DNA of 64,000 bases from Mesorhizobium sp. NZP2077 (GCF_013170805.1 NZ_CP051293.1:5090001-5154000), one strand, 5' to 3'; counted from the first letter of the stretch, positions 17,772 to 27,045 are shown. Translations and numbers: made by a program. Notes: a model not told the origin generated them from the sequence alone.

Positions 17772-19838
17772 TCAGCTTTCGTGGAAATGATTGTAGACCA
17801 GTTTGGCGACCTGTTCGGAAATGCCCTCGACTTTCCTCAGATCCTCGATTGCCGCACGGCTGACCGCCTTGGCGGTGCCGAATGCCAGCAACAGCGCTCG
17901 CTTGCGGCCGGGACCAATGCCGGCGATCTCGTCGAGCGGGCTCTTGACCAGTTCCTTCTTGCGCCGCGCCCGGTGCGAGCCGATGGCGAAGCGGTGGACC
18001 TCGTCGCGCAGGCGCTGGACGAAATAGAGCACGGGGTCGCGCACCGGCAGCGAAAACGAGTCCCTGCCCCTGACGAAAAAACGTTCGCGGCCGGCATCGC
18101 GGTCCTGGCCCTTGGCGATGCCGATCGCCACGACGCGATCCTCGATGCCGAGATCGGCGAGAATCTTGCGCACCGCCGTCATCTGGCCCTGGCCGCCATC
18201 GATCAGGATGACGTCGGGCCAAGCCGGGAAGTTGCCGGAGATATCGTCTTCGATATCATCACCTGCTTCCGCCGAGGCCACATCGTCGGGCGCGACGTCG
18301 CCATGTTCCTTGAGCAGCCGCGAAAAGCGCCGCTCCATCACCTCGCGCATCATGCCGAAATCGTCGCCCGGCGTGATCTCGGTCGAGCGGATGTTGAATT
18401 TCCGGTACTGGTTTTTCACGAACCCTTCCGGTCCAGCGACCACCATGGCGCCGACGGCATTGGTGCCCATGATGTGCGAGTTGTCGTAAACCTCGACGCG
18501 CACCGGCGGCTTGGCCAGACCGAAGGTCTCGGCGAAACCGGCAAGCAACCGGCCTTGCGTCGAGGTTTCGGCAAGCCTGCGACCCAGTGCCTCACGGGCG
18601 TTCTGCAGGGCGTTGTCGGTCAGGTCCTTCTTCTCGCCACGCTGCGGCACCGAGATCGCCACCTTGCGGCCGGCGCGGGTCGAAAGTGCCTCGGCCAGCA
18701 GTTCCTGGTCCTCGACGGTGTGCGACAGAAGGATGTTCCGCGACGTCGGCTTGTCGTCGTAGAACTGCGCCAGGAACGAGCCCAGCACTTCGGCGGCTTC
18801 CAGCGCCGGATCGGCCTTGGGGAAATATGCGCGGTTGCCCCAGTTCTGGCCGGTGCGAAAGAAAAACACCTGGATGCAGACCTGGCCGCCCTCCTGATGG
18901 ATGGCGAAGACATCGGCCTCGTCGACGGTCGCCGGGTTGATGCCCTGATGGCTCTGCACATGCGACAGAGCCGCCAGTCGGTCGCGATAGATGGCGGCGC
19001 GTTCGAAGTCGAGGTCTTGCGAGGCCTGCTGCATGGCCGCCGAAATCTCGGTCTTCACCTTCTGGCTGCGGCCGGACAAAAAATCCTTCGCCTCGGCGAC
19101 CAGTTCGGCATAGCCCTCATGCGAGATTTCGCCAGTGCAAGGGCCGGCGCAGCGCTTGATCTGGTAGAGCAGGCAGGGCCGCGTGCGGTTCTCGTAGAAC
19201 GAGTTGGTGCAGCTGCGCAGCAGGAAAGCGCGCTGCAGCGAATTGATGGTGCGGCCAACGGCGCCGGCGGAGGCAAAGGGGCCGAAATAGTCGCCCTTGC
19301 GCGACCGCGCGCCGCGATGCTTGTAGATGCCGGGCGAGACATGGTCACCGGTCAGAAGGATGTACGGAAACGACTTGTCATCCCGCATCAGCACATTGAA
19401 TCGCGGCCGCAAGCGCTTGATAAGATTGGCTTCGAGCAGCAGCGCTTCGATCTCGGTGCGGGTGACGACGAACTCCATCGTCGACGTCTCGCGCACCATG
19501 CGGCCGATGCGATTGGTGTGGAACCGGCCTTGCGCGTAGTTGGTGACGCGCTTCTTCAGGCTGCGCGCCTTGCCGACATAGAGCACGTCGCCGGCGGCGT
19601 TCATCATGCGGTAGACGCCGGGCGCGTTGGGCAGACGCTTGACCAGCGTCTGGATCACCTCGGCGCCGACCATGCCTTCGGCGTCGCCGGCATGCGGCGT
19701 CCAGTCGATGGCCGTGAAGGCGACATCCGGGCCGGCCGGCTCGACGATCTCCGCCAGCGCCTCGTCCTCGAGGTCGATTTCGGGAGGCAGATCGTCGGCG
19801 CCGCCGCGCGCCTTGTTCTTGTGATCCAAAGGACTCAT
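17772..19838 (-). CDS. uvrC: excinuclease ABC subunit C
   Basis: A 688-aa nucleotide excision repair nuclease that cuts on both sides of a lesion held by UvrB. Domains in order: GIY-YIG nuclease ([20 protein letters not shown]), cysteine-containing segment ([13 protein letters not shown]), UVR motif for UvrB contact, RNase H-like endonuclease with [11 protein letters not shown], and C-terminal helix-hairpin-helix pairs ([25 protein letters not shown]). The ATG at 19836-19838 overlaps the upstream stop as ATGA, so it is preferred over another start 11 codons earlier. Confidence 0.97.
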   Translation of the reverse strand: MSPLDHKNKARGGADDLPPEIDLEDEALAEIVEPAGPDVAFTAIDWTPHAGDAEGMVGAEVIQTLVKRLPNAPGVYRMMNAAGDVLYVGKARSLKKRVTNYAQGRFHTNRIGRMVRETSTMEFVVTRTEIEALLLEANLIKRLRPRFNVLMRDDKSFPYILLTGDHVSPGIYKHRGARSRKGDYFGPFASAGAVGRTINSLQRAFLLRSCTNSFYENRTRPCLLYQIKRCAGPCTGEISHEGYAELVAEAKDFLSGRSQKVKTEISAAMQQASQDLDFERAAIYRDRLAALSHVQSHQGINPATVDEADVFAIHQEGGQVCIQVFFFRTGQNWGNRAYFPKADPALEAAEVLGSFLAQFYDDKPTSRNILLSHTVEDQELLAEALSTRAGRKVAISVPQRGEKKDLTDNALQNAREALGRRLAETSTQGRLLAGFAETFGLAKPPVRVEVYDNSHIMGTNAVGAMVVAGPEGFVKNQYRKFNIRSTEITPGDDFGMMREVMERRFSRLLKEHGDVAPDDVASAEAGDDIEDDISGNFPAWPDVILIDGGQGQMTAVRKILADLGIEDRVVAIGIAKGQDRDAGRERFFVRGRDSFSLPVRDPVLYFVQRLRDEVHRFAIGSHRARRKKELVKSPLDEIAGIGPGRKRALLLAFGTAKAVSRAAIEDLRKVEGISEQVAKLVYNHFHES

Positions 19839-20599
19839 TCCGTCATGCCTGTCACATCGGGCGTCTGCCATGCAAGATGCTGGCCGCCATCGAGCGCGAT
19901 CATCTGGCCGGTGATCGAGCGCGCCTCCCAGAGATAGCGGATGGTGGCGCCGAATTCCGACAATTCCGGGCCACGCTTCAGAATCAGGCCAGCGATCTGC
20001 GCATCAAAATCGGAATCGTCCTGGCGCGCATTCTTCAGCGTCGGGCCCGGACCGATTGCGTTGACGCGGATGCGGGGTCCGAGCGCCTGCGCCAGCATCT
20101 GCGTTTGGGTCCACAAAGCGGACTTCGACAGTGCATAGGAAAAGTAGCGCGGCGTCGGCCGCCAGACGCGCTGGTCAATGATGTTGACGATCAGCCCGTC
20201 GCCCCCTTCCGGCAAGGCGCTGGCGAAATTCTGCGCCAGCAGCGCCGGCGTTTTGACGTGAATGGCAAAGTGGCGGTCCCAGGCCTGCCAGTCGAAATCC
20301 TCAATAGAATCATCGACGAAGAGCGAGGCGTTGTTGACCAGCAGCGAGATGGGGCCCAGCGCGGCTTCCGCCTGGCCGACGAGGTCGCTGACAGCATCCA
20401 TGTCGGTCAGATCAGCGCTTACCACCGCCGCGCGGCCGCCAGACTCGTTGATCCCCGCGGCCAAGACATCCGCCTGATCACGCGAGCGATTGGCGTGGAT
20501 GGCCACGGCAAACCCATGGCTGGCGAGGTCTTCGACAATTGCGCTGCCGATCCGTTTCGCCCCGCCCGTCACCAGCGCCGCGGCAGTGGCTTTGCTCAT
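19835..20599 (-). CDS. SDR family oxidoreductase (pteridine reductase-like)
   Basis: A 254-aa short-chain dehydrogenase/reductase. It has the NADP-binding [11 protein letters not shown], the NNAS motif (LLVNNASLF), and a catalytic Y-x3-K in [18 protein letters not shown] with an arginine is typical of the pteridine reductase/FolM-like branch, so dihydromonapterin or a folate-type substrate is possible, which would fit the molybdopterin genes in the same operon only loosely. It is the first gene of the SDR-uvrC-pgsA-moaDE operon, with a 4-nt overlap into uvrC. Confidence 0.87.
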   Translation of the reverse strand: MSKATAAALVTGGAKRIGSAIVEDLASHGFAVAIHANRSRDQADVLAAGINESGGRAAVVSADLTDMDAVSDLVGQAEAALGPISLLVNNASLFVDDSIEDFDWQAWDRHFAIHVKTPALLAQNFASALPEGGDGLIVNIIDQRVWRPTPRYFSYALSKSALWTQTQMLAQALGPRIRVNAIGPGPTLKNARQDDSDFDAQIAGLILKRGPELSEFGATIRYLWEARSITGQMIALDGGQHLAWQTPDVTGMTE

Positions 20600-21012
20600 C
20601 TGTTGTCAATCCTCAATTTCGGCACGAAAACACGACGCCGACGAAATATGGCCCGGCATGCGTTAAATGGCGTTCGCACCTGGGGCAGCATTGTGGCGAA
20701 GTGCCCGGTTCGGCATCCCGACTCGTCTTGGAGTCGGAAGCGCTGGAGCGCAATATAGGACGCTGGAGTCCTTGCACCAAGCGGTGTGCAGCGCAGCATG
20801 AAATGGCTGCTGACATTTCGCTGTTGCGAAGATGCAACGTCAAGGTTCCGCCTCATTCGCGCCGGGGAATGACCCAAGTTCAGGTTCGCTTCAGCCGCAT
20901 TTTGACACGACATTTGGAACCGGCGAACGCCAGATCCGTTTCACCCCCCGGACGGGTTGATGGCGATCGTGAGAAACAAGCCTGTGTCCTGTGGCTTAAG
21001 GAGTAAAGAACA
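20600..21012. other. Intergenic region between SDR operon and porin gene
   Basis: This 413-nt stretch separates two divergent transcription units, so it must hold both promoters. I see no convincing small gene. A possible TTGACA (about 20902) lies about 110 nt before the porin start, but no good -10 box follows. Ribosome site AAGGAG is at 20998-21003 before the porin. Confidence 0.4.
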
Positions 21013-21675
21013 ATGCAAGCCAATCTTAAATTCGCACGGCCGCTGGTCGTCGCGCTCGGGCTCTTCGCCCTCGGTGGTACTGCCTATGCCGCAGACGTCG
21101 TCCAGGAAGAGCCGCCGGCACCCGCTCCGGTTGCCGAACTGCCCGTCGCATCCTGGGCCGGCCCGTATGCCGGTATCAATGTTGGTTATGGCTTCAGCGG
21201 CCACACCAAGGAGAAGGATCTCGGAGTTGCCAACGTTGACGTTGGCACCAAGGGCTTCGTCGGCAGCGTCTTCGGCGGCTATCAGTGGCAGCAGGAGAAC
21301 TTCGTGTACGGCGGTGAAGCCGAACTCGGCTACAACGGCGTCAAGGGCGATGATTCCGGCGTCAATTCCAAGGCCGGCTTCGAAGGTTCGCTGCGTGCCC
21401 GTCTCGGCTACGCGGTGACCCCGGAAATCCTGCTCTATGGCACTGGCGGTCTCGCCGGCCGCAGCCTCAAGGTTGAAGACAGCACCTTCGGCTCGGACCG
21501 CGCTACCATGATCGGCTGGACTGCTGGTCTCGGCACCGACATCAAGCTGACCGACAATATCTTCGGTCGTGTCGAGTACCGCTACACCGACTTCGGCTCG
21601 AAGAGCTTCGACGGTATCGGCAAGGTCAAGGCCACCGACAACCGCGTCACCTTCGGCGTCGGTATGAAGTTCTAA
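21013..21675 (+). CDS. outer membrane beta-barrel protein, Omp25/Omp31-like
   Basis: A 220-aa outer-membrane protein. Residues 1-26 are a signal peptide ending in GTAYA, followed by a proline-rich periplasmic linker (QEEPPAPAPVAELP). The remainder is an eight-strand barrel with alternating residues (WAGPYAGINVGYGFSG; YGGEAELGYNG; NIFGRVEYRYTDFG) ending in the phenylalanine required for BAM recognition (GVGMKF). Such small porins (RopB, Omp25, Omp31) are abundant surface proteins in Hyphomicrobiales that bind LPS or anchor the outer membrane. A strong ribosome site precedes it and a terminator follows, consistent with high expression. Confidence 0.93.
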   Translation: MQANLKFARPLVVALGLFALGGTAYAADVVQEEPPAPAPVAELPVASWAGPYAGINVGYGFSGHTKEKDLGVANVDVGTKGFVGSVFGGYQWQQENFVYGGEAELGYNGVKGDDSGVNSKAGFEGSLRARLGYAVTPEILLYGTGGLAGRSLKVEDSTFGSDRATMIGWTAGLGTDIKLTDNIFGRVEYRYTDFGSKSFDGIGKVKATDNRVTFGVGMKF

Positions 21676-21695
21676 GTCGTTCAAGCCACGACACG

Positions 21696-21726
21696 AAAAA
21701 GCCGGGCCTCGCGCCCGGCTTTTTTT
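21696..21726 (+). terminator. Rho-independent terminator after the porin gene
   Basis: A GC-rich stem, AAAGCCGGGC / GCCCGGCTTT with loop CTCGC, is followed directly by a run of T. It lies 20 nt after the porin stop and before the convergent GST gene. Confidence 0.92.
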
Positions 21727-21738
21727 GTGCCCGGTGAC

Positions 21739-22335
21739 TCAGCCCGGAACCGCCGACTTCAGCTCTGGAAACTTCTCGTCGAAACGCGCCGCCCAGCGGG
21801 TCAGCCGGCCACGGCCCTTTTCCCATTTGCCGGCGAAGCGCAGCGCGAGATAGCCGAGGCAGGCACGCAACGCCATCTGACCCACCGTGATCTTCTTCGG
21901 CAGTTTCGGCGGATTGGCATTGAGCAGATCGAGCGCGGCGGTGATCTTCGTCCACTGGCGGTCGAGCCAGGGTTGATAGATCATCTCCTCAGGCCGGGCT
22001 CGGCGCTCATAAACCATCGACAGTGCGCAATCGCAGATACCGTCGGCCAGCGCCTCCAGCACTTCCGCTTCCAACCGCTTGTCGGAATTGCGTGGGAACA
22101 ACGCGTTCTTCGAAATCCGGTTGAGATGCTGGGTGATGGCGCGGCTGTCATGAACCGATCGTCCATCGTCGAGGACCAGCACCGGGATCTTGCCTAGCGG
22201 ATTGGCACCGATCAGTTCGGCCGGCTTGTCCTCGGTCTTGACCGGCACCAGATCGATCACGATCCCGGCATAGGCCGCGGCCATCCTTACCTTGGAGCTG
22301 TACGGAGAGGTAGATGCATAGAGCAGCTTCGGCAT
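21739..22335 (-). CDS. glutathione S-transferase family protein
   Basis: A 198-aa GST. The thioredoxin-like domain opens with LLYASTSPYSSKVRMAA (active-site serine near residue 11), then NPLGKIPVLVLDDG with the cis-proline and the glutathione-binding S in VHDSRAITQHL. The C-terminal helical domain is complete. It converges on the porin gene and has its own promoter. No partner gene points to a substrate; detoxification or stress response is the usual assignment. Confidence 0.88.
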   Translation of the reverse strand: MPKLLYASTSPYSSKVRMAAAYAGIVIDLVPVKTEDKPAELIGANPLGKIPVLVLDDGRSVHDSRAITQHLNRISKNALFPRNSDKRLEAEVLEALADGICDCALSMVYERRARPEEMIYQPWLDRQWTKITAALDLLNANPPKLPKKITVGQMALRACLGYLALRFAGKWEKGRGRLTRWAARFDEKFPELKSAVPG

Positions 22336-22746
22336 GATCGGTTCCCTGTTTGCAGGCGTCCAGTGTTGACTGGAGAGGCGTTTGCGATCAACCGCCAGAG
22401 CGCAAAAAACAGCTGCCAGAAACCGGTTGCGGTTTCCGCCCCAGACATCGCGACAAGCCTACAGACTGACACGCTGAAAAACACAAGCGAGCGACGAACG
22501 GCAGGCTGACCTGCATTCGCATCTCACCAACCCCAGGAATTGCACCGGGGGCCTTCGCCGACCACAGCAGGGAGACAATCCAAAGAGCGAGCGAGGCAGC
22601 CAACCGGCGCCTCGCTTTGCTTGCCCCTCTGTCCCATCCCGATGTTCAGCCCCCAGGGCTGAACCCGCCGCCGGACTTGCTTCGATCCAGTGCGTCAGAG
22701 CGTCCCTGCCGAGCCCCGAAGGACACGCAACGCCCCAACGACCGGT
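22336..22746. other. Intergenic region with a perfect hairpin
   Basis: A 411-nt gap between two genes on the minus strand. No coding pattern is evident. A perfect 9-bp inverted repeat GTTCAGCCC-CCA-GGGCTGAAC lies at 22644-22664, roughly 80 nt past the stop of the histone-like gene as transcribed, without a clear T run. It could be a factor-independent terminator variant or a processing site. Confidence 0.4.
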
Positions 22747-23208
22747 CTACTTCTTGGCCGGAGCCTTCGCCTTGGCCTTCGGCGCGGCGGCTTTCTTCAC
22801 CGCAGGCTTTGTCGCGGCCGCTGCTGCTTTCACAGCCGGCTTTGCCGCAGCCTTCGCGGCGGGCTTCGCCGCAGCCTTGGCGGGCGCTGCCTTCTTGGCC
22901 GCGGGTTTTGCCGCTGCCTTGACCGCAGGCTTCTTGGCCGGTGCTGCTTTCGCGGCTGGCTTTGCCGCTGCCTTAGCGGCGGGCTTTGCCGCGGCCTTGG
23001 CGGGCGCTGCCTTCTTCACGGCGGGCTTCGCCACAGCCTTGGCCGCTGCCGGCTTCTTGGCCGGCGCTGCTTTCGCTGCGGGCTTTGCCGCCGCCTTCGC
23101 CGGCGCTGCTTTCTTCACTGCTGTTGCGGCCTTCGCCGCGACTGCTTTTGCGGGTGCTTTCTTTGCCGGTGCCTTGGATGCCGGCGCTTTAGATGACTGC
23201 TTAGCCAT
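22747..23208 (-). CDS. histone H1-like Lys/Ala/Pro-repeat protein
   Basis: A 153-aa protein made almost only of lysine, alanine and proline, in repeats of AKPAAKAAPAKK, KPAVKKAAP and similar. It has no signal peptide and no aromatic residues. It resembles the H1-like nucleoid proteins of many proteobacteria (AlgP/HctB-like), which bind DNA through their charged tails and compact the chromosome. The ATG at 23206-23208 is chosen; a longer reading of 17 residues lacks this composition. The codons vary between repeats, so the protein repeat appears selected. Function as DNA binder is inference. Confidence 0.8.
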   Translation of the reverse strand: MAKQSSKAPASKAPAKKAPAKAVAAKAATAVKKAAPAKAAAKPAAKAAPAKKPAAAKAVAKPAVKKAAPAKAAAKPAAKAAAKPAAKAAPAKKPAVKAAAKPAAKKAAPAKAAAKPAAKAAAKPAVKAAAAATKPAVKKAAAPKAKAKAPAKK

Positions 23209-23614
23209 GTCATGCCCCTTCACGTTATGCCGATGGCCGTGAATGACCCCGGCGCGCAATGCATATCTGACTCGCGGCTCGCTAGCCAGCGAAGCAATGG
23301 TATGATTTTCTCAGCTTAAATTTTGGTTGAGATCGAGACGCGATCACACTCATCATCGCAAAAATCCGTCTCTGATCTTCCGGTATCGCCAGCAATTTGA
23401 CACCGGCATTCTCGATGCCAGCCCACGATGGAACTCCGAAGATTAGCGAGCAGCTTTACGCATGATCGTCGGCCCTGAATATCATAGCCTGCCACCTCCT
23501 CGAGGCGATCATCTTCTGTAAGCGATCGACCCATGCGGATCACGAGCGCGACGCGACAACCGAACTGAAGATCACCATGTCAAGCATACCTCCACTGACT
23601 GCTGACCGATTGAC

Positions 23615-23641
23615 AGAATACTCTGCATTGCAGAGTATTCT
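23615..23641. promoter_or_regulatory. Perfect 11-bp palindrome upstream of winged-helix regulator
   Basis: AGAATACTCTG-CATTG-CAGAGTATTCT is a perfect inverted repeat with a 5-nt centre. It lies 76 nt before the start of the small winged-helix regulator and about 410 nt upstream of the histone-like gene. A dimeric regulator site, perhaps for autoregulation, is the natural reading. The rest of the gap 23209-23716 shows no gene. Confidence 0.55.
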
Positions 23642-23716
23642 GCATTGGGACTGCCGCTGTCCGAGATTGCCGGGTTATGTGGCGACGGCCCAAGGCTTGC
23701 CGCATGGAGAGCACTG

Positions 23717-24028
23717 ATGAGCGCCGACGACATCATCCACCAGATTACACGGCTCAGGATCATGGCCATCCTGAACACGCTGGAAAGGCGCGAGGCACTT
23801 GAGTTCAGCCAGTTGAAGGCCATGATCGAAACCACTGACGGAAATCTCGGAGCGCACATCGATACGCTGGCCAGAGCGGGCTATGTCGATGTTGAAAAGC
23901 TCTTCGTCGGGCGACGGCCACAGACCCGGGTCAATGCAACGACGATTGGGCGGCGAGCCTTTCGCGGCCACATTGCCTTTCTTCGCAAGATCATCGATCA
24001 GGCCGAGCCGACGCAACGCAGGAAATAG
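23717..24028 (+). CDS. winged-helix transcriptional regulator (MarR/PadR-like)
   Basis: A 103-aa DNA-binding protein of the single-domain winged-helix type. Helices ADDIIHQITRLRIMAILNTLE and EFSQLKAMIETTDGNLGAHIDTLARAGY form the HTH, and the wing is VDVEKLFVGRRPQTRVNATTIGRRAF. The family (often annotated as transcriptional regulator, ArsR/MarR-like) acts as a dimer, usually as a repressor. The ATG at 23717 has GGAG 7 nt upstream, favoured over a TTG at 23645. The palindrome at 23615-23641 in its promoter may be its own operator. It converges with the LysE exporter. Confidence 0.85.
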   Translation: MSADDIIHQITRLRIMAILNTLERREALEFSQLKAMIETTDGNLGAHIDTLARAGYVDVEKLFVGRRPQTRVNATTIGRRAFRGHIAFLRKIIDQAEPTQRRK

Positions 24029-24043
24029 CGCCGCGATCCGTCC

Positions 24044-24658
24044 TCAACGCGTGGCAACCACGGCGACGCCGGCGCCGATCATCACGCCGCCCGCCGCGCG
24101 GTTGACCCGGCGCACGATCCTGGACGTGCGCAACAGATTGCGGGCGCGACCGGCGAGAATCACATGCCCGCCGATCACCACAGTTTCGACAGCCAGGATC
24201 ACCGCGATGAGGATACCGAGATGCGTCGATGTGAGCGAGGCGCCGACGACGTTGGGCAACAGCGCCACATAGAACAGCGGCATTTTCGGATTGCCGAGAT
24301 TGAGCGCGACGCCGGTGGCAAAGATCGTCAGCAGCCCGCGCCGCCCGGAGACCGGCTGCAGCTCCGGCACGACGGGCACGGCCGTCCACAGCCTGATGCC
24401 CATCCAGATCAGATAGGCGGCTCCGCCATAGCGAAGCACCGTCATGATGATCGCCATTTTGGCGGCGATGATCGACAGGCCGAAGGCAGCGAGCATCAGG
24501 AAAATGAGGATGCCGACCACCGTGCCGGCACCGTAGGCGATGCCCGATGCCGCGCCGCTGGAGATCGTGCGGGCGACGATCGTCATGTTGTCGGGGCCAG
24601 GGCTGGCGGCGAACACGAAGAAGGTGGCCGCGAAGGCGAGGATGGTGGCAAGATCCAT
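24044..24658 (-). CDS. LysE family amino-acid exporter
   Basis: A 204-aa inner-membrane protein with six predicted helices. The family signature ASPGPDNMTIVARTISSGAASG follows the first helix, and LNLGNPKMPLFYVALLP is the second conserved block. Members export lysine, homoserine/threonine or other small molecules (LysE/RhtB). The ATG at 24656-24658 opens at the first helix; a longer frame would add 55 charged residues. No regulator is adjacent apart from the convergent winged-helix gene. Substrate unknown. Confidence 0.9.
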   Translation of the reverse strand: MDLATILAFAATFFVFAASPGPDNMTIVARTISSGAASGIAYGAGTVVGILIFLMLAAFGLSIIAAKMAIIMTVLRYGGAAYLIWMGIRLWTAVPVVPELQPVSGRRGLLTIFATGVALNLGNPKMPLFYVALLPNVVGASLTSTHLGILIAVILAVETVVIGGHVILAGRARNLLRTSRIVRRVNRAAGGVMIGAGVAVVATR

Positions 24659-24735
24659 GAAGGCTCCCGAAAGTGATGCGTTGCTCTCGGGTGAGAGGGT
24701 TAGCCGATTTGCCTGCCGGCGATAGCCTGAAAAAT

Positions 24736-24935
24736 TCACGGCTTTCGTGACACCAGCAGCGCGGTCGCGGCGGATGCCGCGCTGAACAGGCAGGTGCCCT
24801 CCAGCCCCACGCCGAATAGGCAAGTCCTGTGAGACCCGAGTCGCAGGCGCCGCCGAGAATCATCGTCGCCATCAAGATGGTGTTCAGGCGGCTGCGGGCG
24901 GTCGGATCGAGAGCATGAGTGCGCGCCTGGCTGTG
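24736..24935 (-). pseudogene. Remnant of an MFS transporter (frameshifted C-terminal piece)
   Basis: On the minus strand from about 24935, translation gives SQARTHALDPTARSRLNTILM, then MATMILGGACDSGLTGLAYSAWGW. This is the conserved late segment of sugar/drug MFS exporters (N-Q-A-R-x-x-x-L-x-P-x-A-R-S-R-x-N-T). After WGW the frame shifts and resumes as TCLFSAASAATALLVSRKP with a stop at 24736-24738, again as expected for the final helix. Upstream an in-frame TAA blocks any longer reading and the rest of the gene is absent. It is a decayed fragment of a once complete exporter gene. Confidence 0.7.
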
Positions 24936-25069
24936 TTAATATACAGATTAGGCCAAGTCGAAAAAGGTAGCTTCCGGGATCGTCCTTGCGACGAGCGGAG
25001 CCTACTTAAAGCAAGCGAGCAGCAGAAGCCGCAGTTTGCAGGCCGTCCTCACCTGAATATCGACATTCC

Positions 25070-25522
25070 CTAGCGCAGGACGCGGCAGCGGCCGTTGTAG
25101 ACCATCCAACGGTCGAAGCCCGAGACGCAGAACTCGACATTGTCGCCGATCGAGGCAAAGCCCTGGCCTTCCTCGATCAAATACCAGATGGTCCGGTCGC
25201 GCCCATCGGAGAGACTGACGGTGGCGCCGCAATAGCGGCGGCCGATTGGCCAGGTGTCGTTGGCCGGCAGGTAGCGGTGCTGGTGGATGCGCCGAAAATC
25301 AGTGATCTGCACATCCGGCAGATGCGGCACATGATGCACCTGGTAGGAGAAGCGGCTGGAAATCTTGCTCAGCACCCAGGGCTGGCCGCAGACACCGCCA
25401 TCGTCGTCGGAATAGACGCCAAGGTCGGCCGCCTGCAATGCCTGGGTGACGCCGAGAGGCGCGACAAGCGGGGTGCAAAGCGCAATCAGGGCGGCAAGTG
25501 CGGATTTGGCGAAGCGAGTCAT
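25070..25522 (-). CDS. secreted protein of unknown function, 150 aa
   Basis: A 150-aa protein with a signal peptide (MTRFAKSALAALIALCTPLVA, cleavage probably after LQA near residue 31). The mature part has four cysteines that could form disulfides (GVCGQPW, RRYCGATV, VEFCVSGF, NGRCRVLR) and many aromatic residues, so a small periplasmic or secreted globular domain is likely. The start has GAGAGG 6 nt upstream. I do not recognise the family. It stands alone between the MFS remnant and the VOC gene. Confidence 0.7.
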   Translation of the reverse strand: MTRFAKSALAALIALCTPLVAPLGVTQALQAADLGVYSDDDGGVCGQPWVLSKISSRFSYQVHHVPHLPDVQITDFRRIHQHRYLPANDTWPIGRRYCGATVSLSDGRDRTIWYLIEEGQGFASIGDNVEFCVSGFDRWMVYNGRCRVLR

Positions 25523-25660
25523 GGCAGCCTCTCAAGGTCGATTGCACGCACTGTGCGGATTCGCTTGGCAGCGGTCAAGCGGTTGCCGAAACAATGGTTT
25601 CCAGAAGCGAGCTGGAGCATCCACCAACGTCCTTTACCGGCTACGGGTTCCTCTCAAGCA

Positions 25661-26083
25661 TCAGTCCTCGGGAAGAAAGGCGGGGTTGAAGACAACTTCC
25701 CAGAGATGGTCATCCGGATCCTGGAAATAGCCGGCGTAGCCACCCCAGAACGTATCTTGCGCCGGCTTGACGAGGCGCGCGCCAGCGCTGATGGCCAGCG
25801 CCATCACGGCATCGACCTCGGCCTCGCTCGTGACATTGTGGCCGATGGTGAACTCGGTCGGGCTGCGGCCGGTTTGGGCGATGCCGGCGTCAACAGCGAT
25901 GTTGGAGCGTTCGAAGATCGCGAACTTCAAGCCACCCTGCAGATCGAAGAAGGCGACGGCGCCGTGCTCGAACTCCTTGCCGATGATGCCTTCGGTCGGA
26001 AGCCCGAGCCCATTTCGGTAGAAGTCGAGCGACGCGTCCAGACTGTCGACACCAAGCGTGATGACACTGATGCGAGCTTTCAT
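25661..26083 (-). CDS. VOC family (glyoxalase/bleomycin-resistance fold) protein
   Basis: A 140-aa protein with two beta-alpha-beta3 VOC units (SVITLGVDSLDASLDFYRNGLG at the start; YAGYFQDPDDHLWEVVFNP at the end). The acidic residue in the last strand (WEV) is the usual metal ligand. VOC proteins include dioxygenases, lyases and resistance proteins; the reaction cannot be assigned. It has a GGAGAAA ribosome site and is divergent from an AraC-type regulator, 163 nt apart, so the two may be a regulated pair. Confidence 0.87.
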   Translation of the reverse strand: MKARISVITLGVDSLDASLDFYRNGLGLPTEGIIGKEFEHGAVAFFDLQGGLKFAIFERSNIAVDAGIAQTGRSPTEFTIGHNVTSEAEVDAVMALAISAGARLVKPAQDTFWGGYAGYFQDPDDHLWEVVFNPAFLPED

Positions 26084-26246
26084 TCTGGTTTCTCCTTTCT
26101 ATATTCACGACGGCGCGATGTCGGTGGCATCGAAAGGCACCGAAAGGCTTCTTTCGGTTTGCCATGGCGGGAGCGGCACGCCTTGAAGATTTCGGCCAAA
26201 TGCCCTCGAAGACCGTGGGCCGAGCGGACTGACAAAGGCTGAAGGG

Positions 26247-27014
26247 ATGGAAGCGGTACTGGCGCAGACTACCGGCTTTTTCCAGGAACGGCCTGCAGAG
26301 AAGCGGCTGAGTGCCGCTTTCGCGTCCATCTGGGTGCACCGCATGCGGGACAAGGACGCTCCACCCGTCGTGATAACACCAGATGCGACGATCGACCTGC
26401 AGTGGATCGACGGCCGCTTCCGGGTTGCGGGACCGGACCGGGAGCCGCAGATCGAGATACTGCCGTCCGGAGCGACGATCGTCGGGTTCAGATTCCGGCC
26501 AGGGGCGGCCGCCGGTTGGCTGGGCGTGCCGGCCAACCGGATCGTCGGAGAACGCCTTGACCTCAGTGACTTCTGGGGCGCGGAGGCGCGGCATCTGGCA
26601 GGCCGCATCAAGGCCACGCCCGACCCCGCCAAGCTGGTGAGACAATTAGAGGAGGCAATCGGCGCACACACGCAAGACCACCGTGCGCCCGATGCGGTCA
26701 TGGGCTTTGCCTTTGACGTTGTCGACCGAGGTTTGCCATCCGACAAACGGCTGGTGCCTTTCCTCTTGCGCTCCCTGCATATGAGCGAACGAACGCTGCG
26801 GCGGCGTTTCGACGAAAGTTTCGGCTACGGCCCGAAGACGCTTGACCGGATCCTGCGCTTCCACCGCTTCAGGCGCCTGCGGCAGGCGTCGAGCGATACC
26901 TCGACCGCGATGTTGGCGATCGAGGCCGGCTATGCGGACCAGGCCCATCTGATACGAGAAAGCAGGCGGCTGACCTGCATCACGCCGGCCGCGCTGGCTG
27001 CCACCGGAATATAG
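26247..27014 (+). CDS. AraC family regulator with DUF6597-type N-domain
   Basis: A 255-aa regulator. The N-terminal half (PDATIDLQWIDGRFRVAGPD, then PSGATIVGFRFRPGAAAGWLG) matches the DUF6597-type sensory domain that often precedes AraC helix-turn-helix pairs. The C-terminal half contains MSERTLRRRFDESFGYGPKTL and AIEAGYADQAHLIRESRR, the two AraC HTH motifs. It is divergent from the VOC gene, which is the likely target. The ATG at 26247 follows GAAGGG. Confidence 0.87.
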   Translation: MEAVLAQTTGFFQERPAEKRLSAAFASIWVHRMRDKDAPPVVITPDATIDLQWIDGRFRVAGPDREPQIEILPSGATIVGFRFRPGAAAGWLGVPANRIVGERLDLSDFWGAEARHLAGRIKATPDPAKLVRQLEEAIGAHTQDHRAPDAVMGFAFDVVDRGLPSDKRLVPFLLRSLHMSERTLRRRFDESFGYGPKTLDRILRFHRFRRLRQASSDTSTAMLAIEAGYADQAHLIRESRRLTCITPAALAATGI

Positions 27015-27045
27015 CCTCGGCTGACGCAGCCGAAGCCATGCCCGC

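Noticed and set aside
17754..19937. A 727-codon open frame on the + strand
   Set aside because: It lies antisense to uvrC and has no domain or composition of a real protein.
20757..21006. A possible small gene before the porin
   Set aside because: Frames overlap promoter-like sequence and ribosome site of the porin. No conserved motif.
22747..23208. Possible CRISPR or DNA tandem repeat
   Set aside because: Repeat units vary in length and codon use and have no spacers. The repeat is at protein level.
22754..23242. Plus-strand frame rich in Ala/Phe/Gly opposite the histone-like gene
   Set aside because: It is the complement of the Lys/Ala/Pro repeats. The minus-strand product has a recognised composition type and a good start.
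23316..23543. A 75-codon frame on the minus strand in the gap before the winged-helix gene
   Set aside because: No ribosome site, no recognisable composition, and frequent rare residues. It looks like chance.
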